Part shown: piece after piece, positions 7,720 through 17,129 of the stretch | Numbering within the stretch: the first letter of the stretch is position 1 | How the letters are laid out: every line of letters begins with the position of its first letter | Notes under the pieces: generated by a model | Database searches by the model: none | Told to the model about the DNA's origin: nothing | The model's input: only the letters and a program-made list of their open reading frames with translations | Assembly: GCA_965145485.1 (NCBI GenBank) | Contig: CBCTCU010000026.1 | Span: 1 to 42,836 of the forward strand | Source of the DNA: CABQCM01 sp965145485 | Lineage (GTDB): Bacteria > Bacillota > Clostridia > Oscillospirales > Acutalibacteraceae | Direction: 5' to 3' | Length of the DNA: 42,836 nt | Translations under genes and position numbers: made by a program

Positions 7720-10359
7720 ATGGAATGGACCGGACTCAACGACCTGCGTGAAAAATACCTGAGCTTTTTCGAGAGTAAGGGGCATTTGCGGCTCAAGAGC
7801 TTTTCGCTCATCCCGCAAAACGACAACTCACTGCTGCTGATCAACGCGGGCATGTCGCCCATGAAAAAATACTTTACCGGCGAGGTAACCCCTCCCCGCA
7901 AGCGGGTGACCACCTGCCAGAAATGCATCCGCACGCCCGATATCGACCGGGTGGGGAAAACCGCGCGCCACGGCACCTATTTTGAGATGCTGGGCAACTT
8001 TTCCTTTGGCGATTACTTTAAGCACGACGCTACCCGCTGGGCATGGGAATTTTTCACCCAGGTGCTCCAAATCCCGGCCGAACGGCTTTATGTGACCGTC
8101 TACACCGAGGACGACGAGGCCTACGATATCTGGAACAAAGAGGTCGGGGTGCCCGCCGACCATATCTCCCGCATGGGCAAAGAGGACAATTTCTGGGAGC
8201 ATGGCTCCGGCCCCTGCGGCCCCTGTTCGGAAATCCATTACGACCGGGGGGAAAAATACTCCTGCGGCAAGCCGGGCTGCGCCGTTGGCTGCGACTGCGA
8301 CCGGTATATGGAGGTGTGGAATCTCGTCTTTACCCAGTTTGACGCCGACGGCAAGGGCAACTACACGCCGCTGGAGCATCCCAACATCGACACCGGAATG
8401 GGGCTGGAGCGCCTTGCCTGCGTGATGCAGGGGGTGGATAATCTTTTTGAGGTCGATACCATCCAGCGCATTATGGAGCATGCCTCGCGCATCGCGGGGG
8501 TCCGGTATAAGGAAAACGAGGAGGCCGACGTGTCCCTGCGGGTCATTACCGACCATATCCGTTCGACTACCATGCTCATCGGCGACGGGGTGCTGCCCTC
8601 CAACGAGGGCCGCGGCTATGTACTGCGCCGGCTGCTGCGCCGGGCGGCCCGCCACGGCCGGCTGCTGGGCATCGACCGGCCCTTCCTGTATGAAATTGCC
8701 GCGACGGTGATCGAGGAAAACAAAACGGCCTACCCCGAGCTGGTGGATCAAAAGGATTTTATTCAAAAGCTCATCCGCACCGAGGAGGAGAGCTTTGGCA
8801 AGACCATTGACCAGGGGCTAGAGCTTCTCAACGAGCTGATGGCAAACGCCAAGGGCAACACCATCGCGGGCGAGGATGCATTCCGCCTGTACGACACGTT
8901 TGGCTTCCCCCTCGATTTGACGCGCGATATTGTGGAGGAAAAGGGCTTTTCGGTCGACGAGGCAACCTTTGAAGAGAAGATGAAGCAGCAAAAAGAGCGC
9001 GCCCGCAGCGCCCGTAAGAAGGGCGTGGATGGCTGGGACGACGCCGGCAGCCAATACGACGGCCTGCCCGCCACCGACTTCACCGGTTACACCGCCTTGT
9101 CGGACAGCGCTACGATTCTGACCATTGTCAAAAGCGGCGAGGCGGCCGGCTCGGTCGAGGAGGGCGAAGAGGCTGTCATCGTGCTGGATAAAACGCCGTT
9201 TTATGCCGAAAGCGGCGGCCAGGTGGGCGACACCGGCGTCATCGCTGCCGGCGACGCCGCGTTTGAAGTCACTGGCACCACCAAAACCCCCAGCGGGCTG
9301 TTTTTGCACACCGGACGGCAGCGCAAGGGAACGCTGCACCTTGACCAGGAGGTCAACGCACAGGTGGACCAAGAGCGCCGCAACGCTATCATGCGCAATC
9401 ATACCGCCGCCCACCTGACCCAGGCGGCGCTGCGCGCGGTGCTCGGCACCCATGTGCAGCAGGCCGGGCAATTGGTCGACGAGCATCGCATGCGGTTCGA
9501 CTTCACCCATTTCAGCGCCATGACCCCCGAGGAGCTGCACACGGTAGAGCAGCGGGTAAACGAGGCCATTCTCCGCGGCATCTCCCTGGATGTGCGCGAG
9601 ATGCCTATTGACGAGGCCCGCGCTCTTGGCGCGATGGCCCTGTTTGGGGAGAAATACGGCGACGTGGTGCGTGTGGTGCGCGCAGGCGATGTCTCGATCG
9701 AGCTGTGCGGCGGCACCCACGTGGACAATACGGCCAAGATCGGCCTGTTCCGCATCCTGTCCGAATCCTCGGTCGCCGCCGGGGTGCGCCGCATTGAGGC
9801 GGTAACCGGCAGCAACCTCCTTGCCCTGCTCGAGCAGTACCACGACGCCATCGTACGGGCGGCCGGCATCCTCAAAAGCGCCCCCAACCCGGAGGAGCTG
9901 GTGACCAAAGCGGCGCAGGCCAGTGGCCAGATGCGCGAGCTGGAGCGGGAAAACAAACGCCTGCGCGGCGAATTGGCCAAAGGGCAGCTCAACGCCTTGA
10001 TCGGCAGCGCCCAAAGCATCGGCGGCCTTCGGGTGATGGTGCAGGCGGTGGAATGCGGCGACCCGGGCGAGCTCCGCTCGATGTGCGACCAGCTGAAGGG
10101 TTACGGCGACGACGTGGTGGCCGTGCTCGGCGCGGCGATGGAAGAAAAGGGCACGGTGTCTTTTGCCGCCGTCTGCGGTAAAGAGGCCCTTTCCAAAGGG
10201 GCGCATGCCGGGAATCTGGTACGGGAAATCGCCGCTATCGCTGGCGGCAAGGGGGGCGGACGTCCCGATTCGGCCATGGCCGGCGGCAAGGATCCCTCCA
10301 AACTGCAAGAGGCGTTGGACGCGGCTGTGCCCCTCTTGCAAAAGCAAATGGAGAAATAA
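7720..10359 (+). CDS. alaS: Alanine--tRNA ligase
   Basis: An 879-residue class II aminoacyl-tRNA synthetase of standard length. It charges tRNA-Ala in the cytoplasm and edits mischarged Ser/Gly. The N-terminal catalytic domain opens with the typical ESKGHLRLKSFSLIP segment; the editing domain keeps its metal ligands, H561 and H565 (HTAAH) and C663 and H667 (CGGTH); the C-Ala region ends with the glycine-rich GGKGGGRPDSAMAGG. The frame is open for 25 codons upstream, but the ATG at 7720 has AAGGATG 6 bases upstream and matches the family N terminus. Expression is controlled by the T-box in its leader. No key residue is missing. Confidence 0.98.
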   Translation: MEWTGLNDLREKYLSFFESKGHLRLKSFSLIPQNDNSLLLINAGMSPMKKYFTGEVTPPRKRVTTCQKCIRTPDIDRVGKTARHGTYFEMLGNFSFGDYFKHDATRWAWEFFTQVLQIPAERLYVTVYTEDDEAYDIWNKEVGVPADHISRMGKEDNFWEHGSGPCGPCSEIHYDRGEKYSCGKPGCAVGCDCDRYMEVWNLVFTQFDADGKGNYTPLEHPNIDTGMGLERLACVMQGVDNLFEVDTIQRIMEHASRIAGVRYKENEEADVSLRVITDHIRSTTMLIGDGVLPSNEGRGYVLRRLLRRAARHGRLLGIDRPFLYEIAATVIEENKTAYPELVDQKDFIQKLIRTEEESFGKTIDQGLELLNELMANAKGNTIAGEDAFRLYDTFGFPLDLTRDIVEEKGFSVDEATFEEKMKQQKERARSARKKGVDGWDDAGSQYDGLPATDFTGYTALSDSATILTIVKSGEAAGSVEEGEEAVIVLDKTPFYAESGGQVGDTGVIAAGDAAFEVTGTTKTPSGLFLHTGRQRKGTLHLDQEVNAQVDQERRNAIMRNHTAAHLTQAALRAVLGTHVQQAGQLVDEHRMRFDFTHFSAMTPEELHTVEQRVNEAILRGISLDVREMPIDEARALGAMALFGEKYGDVVRVVRAGDVSIELCGGTHVDNTAKIGLFRILSESSVAAGVRRIEAVTGSNLLALLEQYHDAIVRAAGILKSAPNPEELVTKAAQASGQMRELERENKRLRGELAKGQLNALIGSAQSIGGLRVMVQAVECGDPGELRSMCDQLKGYGDDVVAVLGAAMEEKGTVSFAAVCGKEALSKGAHAGNLVREIAAIAGGKGGGRPDSAMAGGKDPSKLQEALDAAVPLLQKQMEK

Positions 10360-10481
10360 TTGGATGGGCGGCCGCGCCATCCCTCCGCCATCGCGTCAAG
10401 CACTATGGGTGCGGGCGGGCGGCGCCGGGCAAACCGCCGGCCGTCCATATCACATGATCGACTAGGTAAAGGAGCGTTAAC

Positions 10482-10820
10482 ATGGATTGTCTGTTTTGCA
10501 GCATCGTCGCGGGGGAGGTTCCCTCCAACAAGGTTTATGAGGACGATCGGATTTTAGCCTTTCGGGATATTTCCCCCCAGGCCCCGGTACATATCCTGAT
10601 CATCCCCAAGCAGCACATCGCGGGCGCGGATCAGATCACAACCGAAAACAGCGCGGTGGTCGCCCACATTTTTGAGGTAGCAGCCGAGCTGGCCCGCCAA
10701 GAGGGGCTCAGCGACGGTTACCGCATCCTGACCAACATCGGCGAGCATGGGACGCAGAGCGTTAAGCACCTGCATTTTCATCTGGTCGGCGGCCGCCAGT
10801 TGTCGGCCCAGCTGGGCTGA
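10482..10820 (+). CDS. HIT family nucleotide-binding protein
   Basis: A complete 112-residue histidine-triad protein of the HINT branch: CLFCSIVAGEVPS with its two cysteines at the N terminus and HLHFHLVGG at the C terminus carrying the catalytic triad. HINT enzymes hydrolyse purine nucleoside phosphoramidates such as AMP-lysine and are thought to clean up adenylate side products of aminoacyl-tRNA synthetases, which suits its place 122 bases behind alaS (inference). AAAGGAG precedes the ATG. There is no strong terminator between alaS and this gene, so co-transcription is possible. Confidence 0.93.
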   Translation: MDCLFCSIVAGEVPSNKVYEDDRILAFRDISPQAPVHILIIPKQHIAGADQITTENSAVVAHIFEVAAELARQEGLSDGYRILTNIGEHGTQSVKHLHFHLVGGRQLSAQLG

Positions 10821-11124
10821 CAGGCAGCCTTGGGGGGTATGTGTAAGTGCCTTGCGGTAGCGGGCGCGAACGACGAAACATCCAACCGCAGCGGCAGCGG
10901 CGCAATCGCATTGCGCCCTCCATCCGGCGGTGGTATGCCGGATTGAGTAAGCCTTTTGCGTTGCTGATGCACCCCCCAAGCCGGAGATGCTGGTTGGAAT
11001 GAAAGCTCCCCGACCGTAAGTCAGACCGCGCCGGGAAACCGGCAAGCGCTTGTTCTCACATCATCCCCTGCGGCCGATGGTAAAACAACGCTTACCACTG
11101 ACAGTTTTAGAAACGGAGACAATT
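10821..11124. other. GC-rich spacer between HIT gene and phosphoribosyltransferase gene
   Basis: About 300 bases without a credible gene. Several short inverted repeats (for example around 10915-10945) can be drawn, but I could not match them to a known riboswitch class and there is no clear terminator. The last bases carry the ribosome binding site of the next gene. Confidence 0.4.
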
Positions 11125-11664
11125 ATGGAAGAATATTATACCCTCAAAGTGGCTGGGCTCACCCGAAAGCTCAAGCGCTATCCCATCAGCGACCAACTCG
11201 ATATCGCCGCTTTCATCCTTTTTGGGGACGTGGAGCTGACCATTGCCTGTGCAAAGGAATTGCTGACAAAAGTCCCGGAATTTGACCTGCTTTTTACCCC
11301 CGAGGCCAAGAGCATCCCCCTTGCCTATGAGATGGCGCGGCAGAGTGGAAAGCCGTATATCGTGGCCCGCAAAGGGGTGAAGGTTTATATGAGCGATCCG
11401 ATCAAGGCCGAGGTGCACTCCATCACGACGCAAAAAGAGCAGTTTCTCTATGTTGGCCAGGAGGATGCCTCCCAGATGCGCGGCAAACGCGTCCTGGTGG
11501 TGGACGACGTCATCAGCACAGGGGATTCTTTGGGCGCTATGAAAGATCTTGCCGAACATGCCGGCGCTCAACTGGTCGGCTGCTGCGCCGTGCTCGCCGA
11601 GGGGGATGCGAGTGAGCGAGAGGATATCGTTACCCTTTCCCCCCTGCCCCTGTTGCCCCGGTAA
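11125..11664 (+). CDS. PRPP-binding phosphoribosyltransferase (Apt/PurR-like)
   Basis: A 179-residue type I phosphoribosyltransferase. The PRPP-binding loop reads VLVVDDVISTGDS at about residues 128-140, and the fold-defining segments (FTPEAKSIPLAYEMA; KPYIVARKGVK) fit adenine/xanthine phosphoribosyltransferases and the effector domain of PurR. Length and gene context do not decide between purine salvage enzyme and another nucleobase. The ATG at 11125 is preceded by GGAGA at good spacing and removes 25 codons of unsupported upstream frame. The C terminus, LPLLPR, is short. Cytoplasmic. It stands alone between two long spacers. Confidence 0.85.
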   Translation: MEEYYTLKVAGLTRKLKRYPISDQLDIAAFILFGDVELTIACAKELLTKVPEFDLLFTPEAKSIPLAYEMARQSGKPYIVARKGVKVYMSDPIKAEVHSITTQKEQFLYVGQEDASQMRGKRVLVVDDVISTGDSLGAMKDLAEHAGAQLVGCCAVLAEGDASEREDIVTLSPLPLLPR

Positions 11665-12057
11665 CCTTTTGGATTGCATGCGTGCGCTGCATCGTCACAC
11701 CGAGTCGCCTCTCATGCGCCGCAGCACGCCGGCGCCATGATGCTGACTTTGCTTTTCTCCAAACGGCCTAGGAGGTATGGCCAATAACACTGCCTCCCGG
11801 CGTCCGGTGGTATGACAAGCCCCATCCACACAGCGGCTGCGCGTTGGATGCGGGCGAGGCGTTTGCCTGCGGCCCGCCATGTCGGCAGGCAGAAAATGCA
11901 TCTTCCGGCAAGCGGGCTTATCATGGTGCAGCCGGCGCCGGCCGACCATCGTGTTTTTGCGGCCATTCTGGTATCGGGCGGCCTGTATGAACGGCGGGGA
12001 CGAGGCGCGCGGCCTTGCCCTGTTGACCAACCTGACCAAGGCAGTGGGTGAGAAGGA
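11665..12057. other. GC-rich spacer before comEC
   Basis: A 393-base gap. Open frames here have no ribosome binding site and no protein-like composition. Some inverted repeats are visible (GGCAGGCAG-rich stretch near 11880-11895; GCCGGCGCCGGC at about 11932-11943) but no T-tract follows. I see no clear promoter. Confidence 0.4.
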
Positions 12058-14226
12058 ATGAAACGTCCGCTGGGTCTCATCGGCTTCTTTTACTTTGCCG
12101 GGCTCATGTTTGCTACCCGGCTCGGCGTTAACTTTGCTGTCGCAATGGGTGTTTTCCTGCTCCTTGCCGGCGGCGGGGTATTGTTTGTATCCAAGCTCCG
12201 GGCGACCGGCGTAATACCGGCCGCCCTGTTCAGTTGTTCGGCGGCCTGCCTGATGGTGGCGTTGGCCTTCCACCTGTCGGTTGCTCCCGTACAGGCGCTC
12301 TGCCAGACACCGCTTTCGGTGCGCGCCATGATTACCTCCGACGGGGAGGATCACGGCAGCTATTTTATTTACACCGCCCAGATGACAACGGTGGAGGAGC
12401 CGGTGCAGTCCTTTCGCGCGCGGCTGTCGGTCGACCAGCCCTTGGACTGCGGGGCTTACGACTACGCCGATATGACGGTTACGCTATATCCCATTGCGCC
12501 GGATTATCAAAGCGGGTCGTTCCCCGATGGGATTTATGTCACTGCCTACGCGTCGGGCGAGATCACTACCCTTGAAAATGAGAGCAAGCCCCTCTCTTAT
12601 TACCTGTACCTGGCCCGCCAACGGGTGGAGCAGACGGTCCATCAGTACCTATCCCCTGTGCTGTCCTCGGTGGTCACCGGGGTGACGCTGGGCGGCGGAG
12701 CCGATATCCCGGACGAGCTCTATGGCCAGATCCGGACTGCGGGCGTCACCCACATGTTTGCCGTGTCGGGGATGCACATTGTGATATTCGGCCAGATGGT
12801 TGTCCTGCTGCTGACCTTTCTCGGGGTGCGGCGCAGGCGGGCACCCGCCTACGCGCTGATCGTTGTCTGGCTGTTTATCGGGATATGCGGCTTTCCCTTC
12901 TCCTCCCTGCGCGCGGGGATCATGTTCAGCATCTATGCGCTGGGGCTGGTCTTTTTCGAGCAGGCCGACGCAGTCAACTCTCTGGGCATCTCCCTTCTGC
13001 TGATCTGCCTGCCCAACGCTTTTTGTGCGATGGACGTCGGGCTTCTGCTGTCGGCGGCCGCTACGCTTGGCATCCTTTTGCTTTCGCGTCCCATCACCGA
13101 TTTTCTTTGCCGTTTTGTCCCCAACAACCCTGGGGTGGCGGCCTTTCTGCGCGCGGCCTACAACCTGACCGCGGTGTCGGTATCGGCCTCCCTTTTCACC
13201 CTGCCGATCCTGATCCTCGTTTTCGGCCAGCTTTCGACCTACAGCCTGCTGACCAACCTGTTGCTCTTTTTTGCGCCGAACGTCATCCTGGTCTGCACCC
13301 CGCTGGCCGCGCTCTTTTCCCTGCTGCATCTTGATTTTCTGGTCTCTCCCCTGATGTTCGCCGCCGGGCTTGCGGCCAAATACATGGTTTTCTGCGTTCA
13401 GTTTGTTGCGGGACTGCCCTATGCCTTTTTGCCGGTGGAGGAACATTATCTTTTTCTCGCCCTGGCCTTCTGCCTGGTATTGATCGCCCTGTGGCTGCTG
13501 CTCACGCCGGGGAACCGGAAGCTTCTCCGGCTGGTGGCGGTGTGCTGCACCGTCCTGATAGCCGCCGGCGCCATTTCCCACGCGATCTTCGAGCGGGGCG
13601 TCGCCCGCATTTACCTGATGGAGGACGAGCAGGGGATATCCGCCTTGGTCCTGCAGGATGGCCATGCCGCCCTCATCGGGTGTGGGAGTGAGGAGAACGC
13701 CGCGCTGCGCCAGTTCCTCTCCTCCAAAATGATCCACCGGCTGGACGCCGTGGTTTTCCCCGCCCTGGACGATATCTATGCCGGGGGAGCGGGAAGGATT
13801 CTCGACAGCCAGGAATGCGACCGTGTATTTGCGCCCGAAAGCGGCGCCCATCGCTCGGAGGTGGAATGCCGGCTGGAGGCGGCCTCCCTGCACAGCCTCC
13901 CCCTGGAACCGGCGGAGCTGTGGGAAGGGGTTTCGGTGCGCCAGGATCAATCCTCCGGCGCATTGATGCTCCGCATCGGGGAGGGGGAGGTTGCCTTTCT
14001 CACCTCCAGCGGGGATGCAGCCGGCCAGCCGCTTTCCTGCTCCATCGCGGTAACGCCGGCCGGGCTAACCTCGCCCCCGGCGGATACGGTTTTGATGACG
14101 GCGGAGGATACCAGAGCAGCGGCGGCGCTCGCCGCGCAGGGGGCGGCCGTGTATATGGCCTCGCAGGATGGGGCGCTGTGTATCGCCTCCCGGGGAGGCA
14201 GTTCAATGACGATCAGGAGGGGATGA
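12058..14226 (+). CDS. comEC: ComEC/Rec2-type DNA uptake channel with degenerate C-terminal domain
   Basis: A 722-residue polytopic membrane protein. Two N-terminal helices are followed by the DUF4131-like soluble region (about residues 70-170) and the Competence domain (about 195-500), with FAVSGMHIVIFG as its hallmark. ComEC passes single-stranded DNA into the cell during transformation. The C-terminal region (about 515-722) aligns in position with the metallo-beta-lactamase-like domain, but the usual HxHxDH is replaced by PALDDIYAGG at about residues 567-576 and the LIDTG element by LIGCGS, so metal binding seems lost. The start ATG directly follows GAGAAGGA, unusually close. It is followed after 4 bases by holA, a common pair in Firmicutes. 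Confidence 0.9.
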   Translation: MKRPLGLIGFFYFAGLMFATRLGVNFAVAMGVFLLLAGGGVLFVSKLRATGVIPAALFSCSAACLMVALAFHLSVAPVQALCQTPLSVRAMITSDGEDHGSYFIYTAQMTTVEEPVQSFRARLSVDQPLDCGAYDYADMTVTLYPIAPDYQSGSFPDGIYVTAYASGEITTLENESKPLSYYLYLARQRVEQTVHQYLSPVLSSVVTGVTLGGGADIPDELYGQIRTAGVTHMFAVSGMHIVIFGQMVVLLLTFLGVRRRRAPAYALIVVWLFIGICGFPFSSLRAGIMFSIYALGLVFFEQADAVNSLGISLLLICLPNAFCAMDVGLLLSAAATLGILLLSRPITDFLCRFVPNNPGVAAFLRAAYNLTAVSVSASLFTLPILILVFGQLSTYSLLTNLLLFFAPNVILVCTPLAALFSLLHLDFLVSPLMFAAGLAAKYMVFCVQFVAGLPYAFLPVEEHYLFLALAFCLVLIALWLLLTPGNRKLLRLVAVCCTVLIAAGAISHAIFERGVARIYLMEDEQGISALVLQDGHAALIGCGSEENAALRQFLSSKMIHRLDAVVFPALDDIYAGGAGRILDSQECDRVFAPESGAHRSEVECRLEAASLHSLPLEPAELWEGVSVRQDQSSGALMLRIGEGEVAFLTSSGDAAGQPLSCSIAVTPAGLTSPPADTVLMTAEDTRAAAALAAQGAAVYMASQDGALCIASRGGSSMTIRRG

Positions 14227-14230
14227 GCCG

Positions 14231-15268
14231 ATGCCGGCCATGGACGAACCCGCTTTAAAAGCACAGCTTAAAACCGGCGATCTCAGCCGGGTATACTTCA
14301 TTTATGGGGAGGACAATTACCTCAAGCAGCATTATGTCAATCAGATCGTAAAAGCCGCCCTCGGCGGCGGGGGAAACGACTTTAACCTGCATCGCCTGCC
14401 CGGTAAAAATCTGGACGTTGACCAGCTCGCCGCAGCCGTCGAGCAGCTCCCCCTCATGAGCGAGCGCAAGTGCGTCTGTGTCAACGATCTGGATATTGCC
14501 TCCATGCCTGCTGTCGCCCACGGCAAGCTGCTACAGCTGCTCTCCGATTTGCCCGACACCTGCGTGCTGGTTTTGTGGTACAGCGGGGTCACGCCCTCGA
14601 TGTCGGCCGCAAAGTACAAAAGCGCGCTCGATCTGATCAAAAAATCGGGCAGCATCGTGCAGCTGGGGCATCGCGACGCAGCCTCTTTGACCCGCATGCT
14701 TTGCGACGGCGCCAAACGGCGGGGGGCTACGCTATCCGCGCCTCATGCACGCCTGCTGCTCGAGCGCTGTGGGAACGACCTCAACCAGCTCATGGGGGAA
14801 TTGGATAAGCTCTGCGCCTATGCCAGGGGCAGGGAAATCACCCCGGACGACATTGACCGCCTGGCGGTGCGAACCCTCGACTCGTCGGCCTATGACCTGG
14901 TGCGGGCGGTCAACCGGCAAAACGCCGACCGGGCCTTTTCCCTGCTCGACGAGCTTTACGCCCAAAAGACCGAACCGGTCATGATCCTCGGCGCAATGGC
15001 CAACTCGTATATTAATATGTATCGCGCCAAATGCGCCGTCACGGCAGGCATTGCAACCTCTGATTTTGCCAAACGCCTCGGAATGCGCCGCCCGGACAGC
15101 CTGAAATACGCCGCTTCCGACGCCTCCCGGCTGGAGATGGGCCAGCTTCGCCGCGGGCTGGATATCCTGGACCGGGCCGATCATCTGCTCAAAACCTCCC
15201 GCTGCGACGGTCGCGTGGTGCTTGAACAGGCCGTTACCGAGCTGTTGGCCTCGGCAAAACGGGGCTGA
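14231..15268 (+). CDS. holA: DNA polymerase III subunit delta
   Basis: A 345-residue protein matching HolA in length and in its opening VYFIYGEDNYLK segment, the degenerate AAA+ nucleotide-binding region. Delta opens the beta sliding clamp within the clamp-loader complex. The three-domain layout is intact, ending in helices around LDILDRADHLLKTSR. AGGAGG lies about 9 bases upstream of the ATG, inside the end of comEC, so the two genes are probably translated from one message. A GGGCC/GGCCC hairpin right after the stop (about 15272-15288) may act as a weak terminator. Confidence 0.94.
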   Translation: MPAMDEPALKAQLKTGDLSRVYFIYGEDNYLKQHYVNQIVKAALGGGGNDFNLHRLPGKNLDVDQLAAAVEQLPLMSERKCVCVNDLDIASMPAVAHGKLLQLLSDLPDTCVLVLWYSGVTPSMSAAKYKSALDLIKKSGSIVQLGHRDAASLTRMLCDGAKRRGATLSAPHARLLLERCGNDLNQLMGELDKLCAYARGREITPDDIDRLAVRTLDSSAYDLVRAVNRQNADRAFSLLDELYAQKTEPVMILGAMANSYINMYRAKCAVTAGIATSDFAKRLGMRRPDSLKYAASDASRLEMGQLRRGLDILDRADHLLKTSRCDGRVVLEQAVTELLASAKRG

Positions 15269-15781
15269 CAGGGCCTCCGGCTGGCCCTTGCCCGAGCCGG
15301 GCGGACGGATCGTATCTCGCCTGCCGCATGGGCGGGAATGATCGACAGCCGGCATGGCCCGCATGGTTCCTTCGGATGGATGGTCCCATCCCCAGGCTTC
15401 ACGGTCGTGGTGGACCCTTTTCCGGCGAGTTTGACAGCAGGGGAAGTCGCCGGCCTGATGCAGCGGGAGCGGTGAAAGCCGGAGATAACCGCCCTTGCCC
15501 TCGCCGCGCCCAGATTGGCAGTGGGGCGGCGGGCATCCGAATCGGGCTCCTGAGGTTGGGGAGTGCCTTGTTTTCTTCAGTGGGGGCACCGCATGACCGC
15601 CCCCTTTCGTACCCCTGGTAATCCCCCCGCATGCCAACGCGCGTCGCCCTCACCGGTAGGGTGGGCCGCGTCAGACAGCGTGCGCTCTACCCTGTAAGGC
15701 AATTTCACTCTGTCCTGTCCACTCCACCCTTTAATCCCGCGCCGAAAAAGGCGCAATTGATAGAAAGGCAAGCGTGTTTCC
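15269..15781. other. GC-rich spacer between holA and the Toprim gene
   Basis: About 510 bases with no credible gene in either strand. Apart from the weak hairpin directly after holA I see only scattered short inverted repeats, and no promoter motif close to consensus. The next gene's ribosome binding site, AGAAAGG, lies at its end. Confidence 0.4.
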
Positions 15782-16384
15782 ATGATATCCATTCGCCAAG
15801 CGGTGATTGTCGAGGGAAAATACGATAAGATTCGTCTTTCCTCCATCCTCGACGCCCTGATCCTAACCACCGATGGGTTTGCCATCTTTAAGGACAGGGA
15901 AAAAATGAATCTCATCCGCCGGCTGGCCGCATCCAGGGGGATCGTCATCCTCACCGACAGCGATTCGGCCGGTTTTCTCATTCGCTCTCACCTGATGGGC
16001 TCCATCCCCAAAGAGCAGATCGTCAACGCCTATATCCCGGATGTTTACGGCAAGGAAAAACGCAAGACCTCCCCGGGAAAAGAGGGTAAATTGGGGGTCG
16101 AGGGCATGTCCGGCGATGTGCTGCTGCAAGCGCTCCAGCATGCCGGGGTCACATGCGAGACCGGCCGCGCCCCCCGCCGCCCGGTCACCAAGGCCGATCT
16201 ATACGCCGACGGGCTCAGCGGCGGGGAAAACAGCCAGCGCAAAAGGCGCGCCTTATGCCGCAGGCTGGGGCTGCCTGAGCGCCTTTCGCAAAACGCCCTG
16301 CTCGAGGTGCTCAACGGGATGATCCCTTACGAGGAATACCGGCAGGCGGTGGAACAGATCGGCGGGACGCAACAAACGGGCTGA
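15782..16384 (+). CDS. Toprim-domain protein, ribonuclease M5-like
   Basis: A 200-residue protein with an N-terminal Toprim fold: VEGKYDK at residues 10-16, containing the catalytic Glu11, and LTDSDSAGF at 57-65 with the metal-binding D59 and D61. The next block, AYIPDVYGKEKRK then GKLGVEGM, and a C-terminal DUF4093-like region match the RNase M5 (RnmV)-related proteins of Clostridia. RNase M5 matures 5S rRNA; whether this homologue does so is inference. The ribosome binding site is rather far (about 12 bases) from the ATG, but no better start exists. It usually neighbours ksgA; here it stands alone. Confidence 0.85.
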   Translation: MISIRQAVIVEGKYDKIRLSSILDALILTTDGFAIFKDREKMNLIRRLAASRGIVILTDSDSAGFLIRSHLMGSIPKEQIVNAYIPDVYGKEKRKTSPGKEGKLGVEGMSGDVLLQALQHAGVTCETGRAPRRPVTKADLYADGLSGGENSQRKRRALCRRLGLPERLSQNALLEVLNGMIPYEEYRQAVEQIGGTQQTG

Positions 16385-17084
16385 GCGGCCGGGAGCCGAA
16401 TACGATATGGTTTTCAGCGGCTGCTTTCCGCGCGGACTGCATTAAATTTTTGCCATACGGGAGTTGGCCGCAATGGATGTCTTGCCCGCGCGAAAACCTT
16501 CTCGCCGAAAACTGCGCACACCCAAAAGGATGGCGGCGCGGATGGATGTTTGCTTTTGAGGCCGCAGGTGTGCTGACGCACACCAAGGATAAAAAAGTGA
16601 AAACCGCCGTGCCGATACATTTTCGGCATATCGGCTTCGGCCCCCGGCAGCTTAGCCCACCGAATGGCGGGCAATGCCGGTCCTGGTTCTCAGAACCGTT
16701 AACGCCGGGCCGCCTGCCTGTGAAGCGACATCCATCCATGCAAAAACCGGTCACCCAGGCCTCCTTTTCCGCCAAAGGGTTGACGCCGGCGGCATACCGC
16801 TTTGCAATCCATCCATGCCGGACGTATCGCTGGCGTGTCAGCCGGGATCTGACCGGGGGGGCGGATGCACCTTCATTGCACGGCAACACCGGGCTGGGGG
16901 CTACCGGCCTGATCCAAGCCACGCGTTAAAAGCGCAAAACGCGCCGTATCGCGATGGGAGCAACACAGGCCCTCCCCATTGCCAAGCGCGCAACAATAGA
17001 CGAGTGCATTTCAGCCAAAGGCCGCCGTGAAAACGGCCCCTTCCTCCATGAAGTCCACTTGTCCAGTGTGGGGGGTCTATATGC
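16385..17084. other. Long spacer between convergent genes
   Basis: Seven hundred bases between the Toprim gene and the terminator of pfkA. The longest open frame (plus strand, 16450-16929) has no ribosome binding site and no protein-like pattern. Visible structures: a GGTGTG/CACACC hairpin at about 16566-16583, a palindrome GGTTCTCAGAACC near 16684-16696, and two copies of CATCCATGC (near 16734 and 16812). I found no gene. Confidence 0.45.
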
Positions 17085-17117
17085 AAAAACGCCCCGGACC
17101 GTCGTGTCCGGGGCGTT
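17085..17117 (-). terminator. Terminator of pfkA
   Basis: A 10-bp perfect stem, CGCCCCGGAC with GTCCGGGGCG, around a six-base loop. On the minus strand it is followed by TTTTT, so it ends the dnaE-pfkA direction; on the plus strand the tract is only three T long, so it may also stop readthrough from the left. Confidence 0.9.
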
Positions 17118-17129
17118 TGGCCTTGTATG

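Noticed and set aside
8818..10380. 520-codon open frame on the minus strand
   Set aside because: Antisense to alaS with all motifs of the sense gene intact.
10821..11124. Riboswitch before the phosphoribosyltransferase gene
   Set aside because: Purine, TPP and cobalamin core motifs were looked for and not found; only generic hairpins are present.
12649..13950. 433-codon open frame on the minus strand
   Set aside because: Antisense to comEC; very rich in Gln, Arg and Gly as expected from the complement of membrane-protein codons.
16450..16929. 159-codon plus-strand frame between the Toprim gene and pfkA
   Set aside because: No ribosome binding site, many Pro/Arg/Trp/Cys residues and no domain; looks like random GC-rich sequence.
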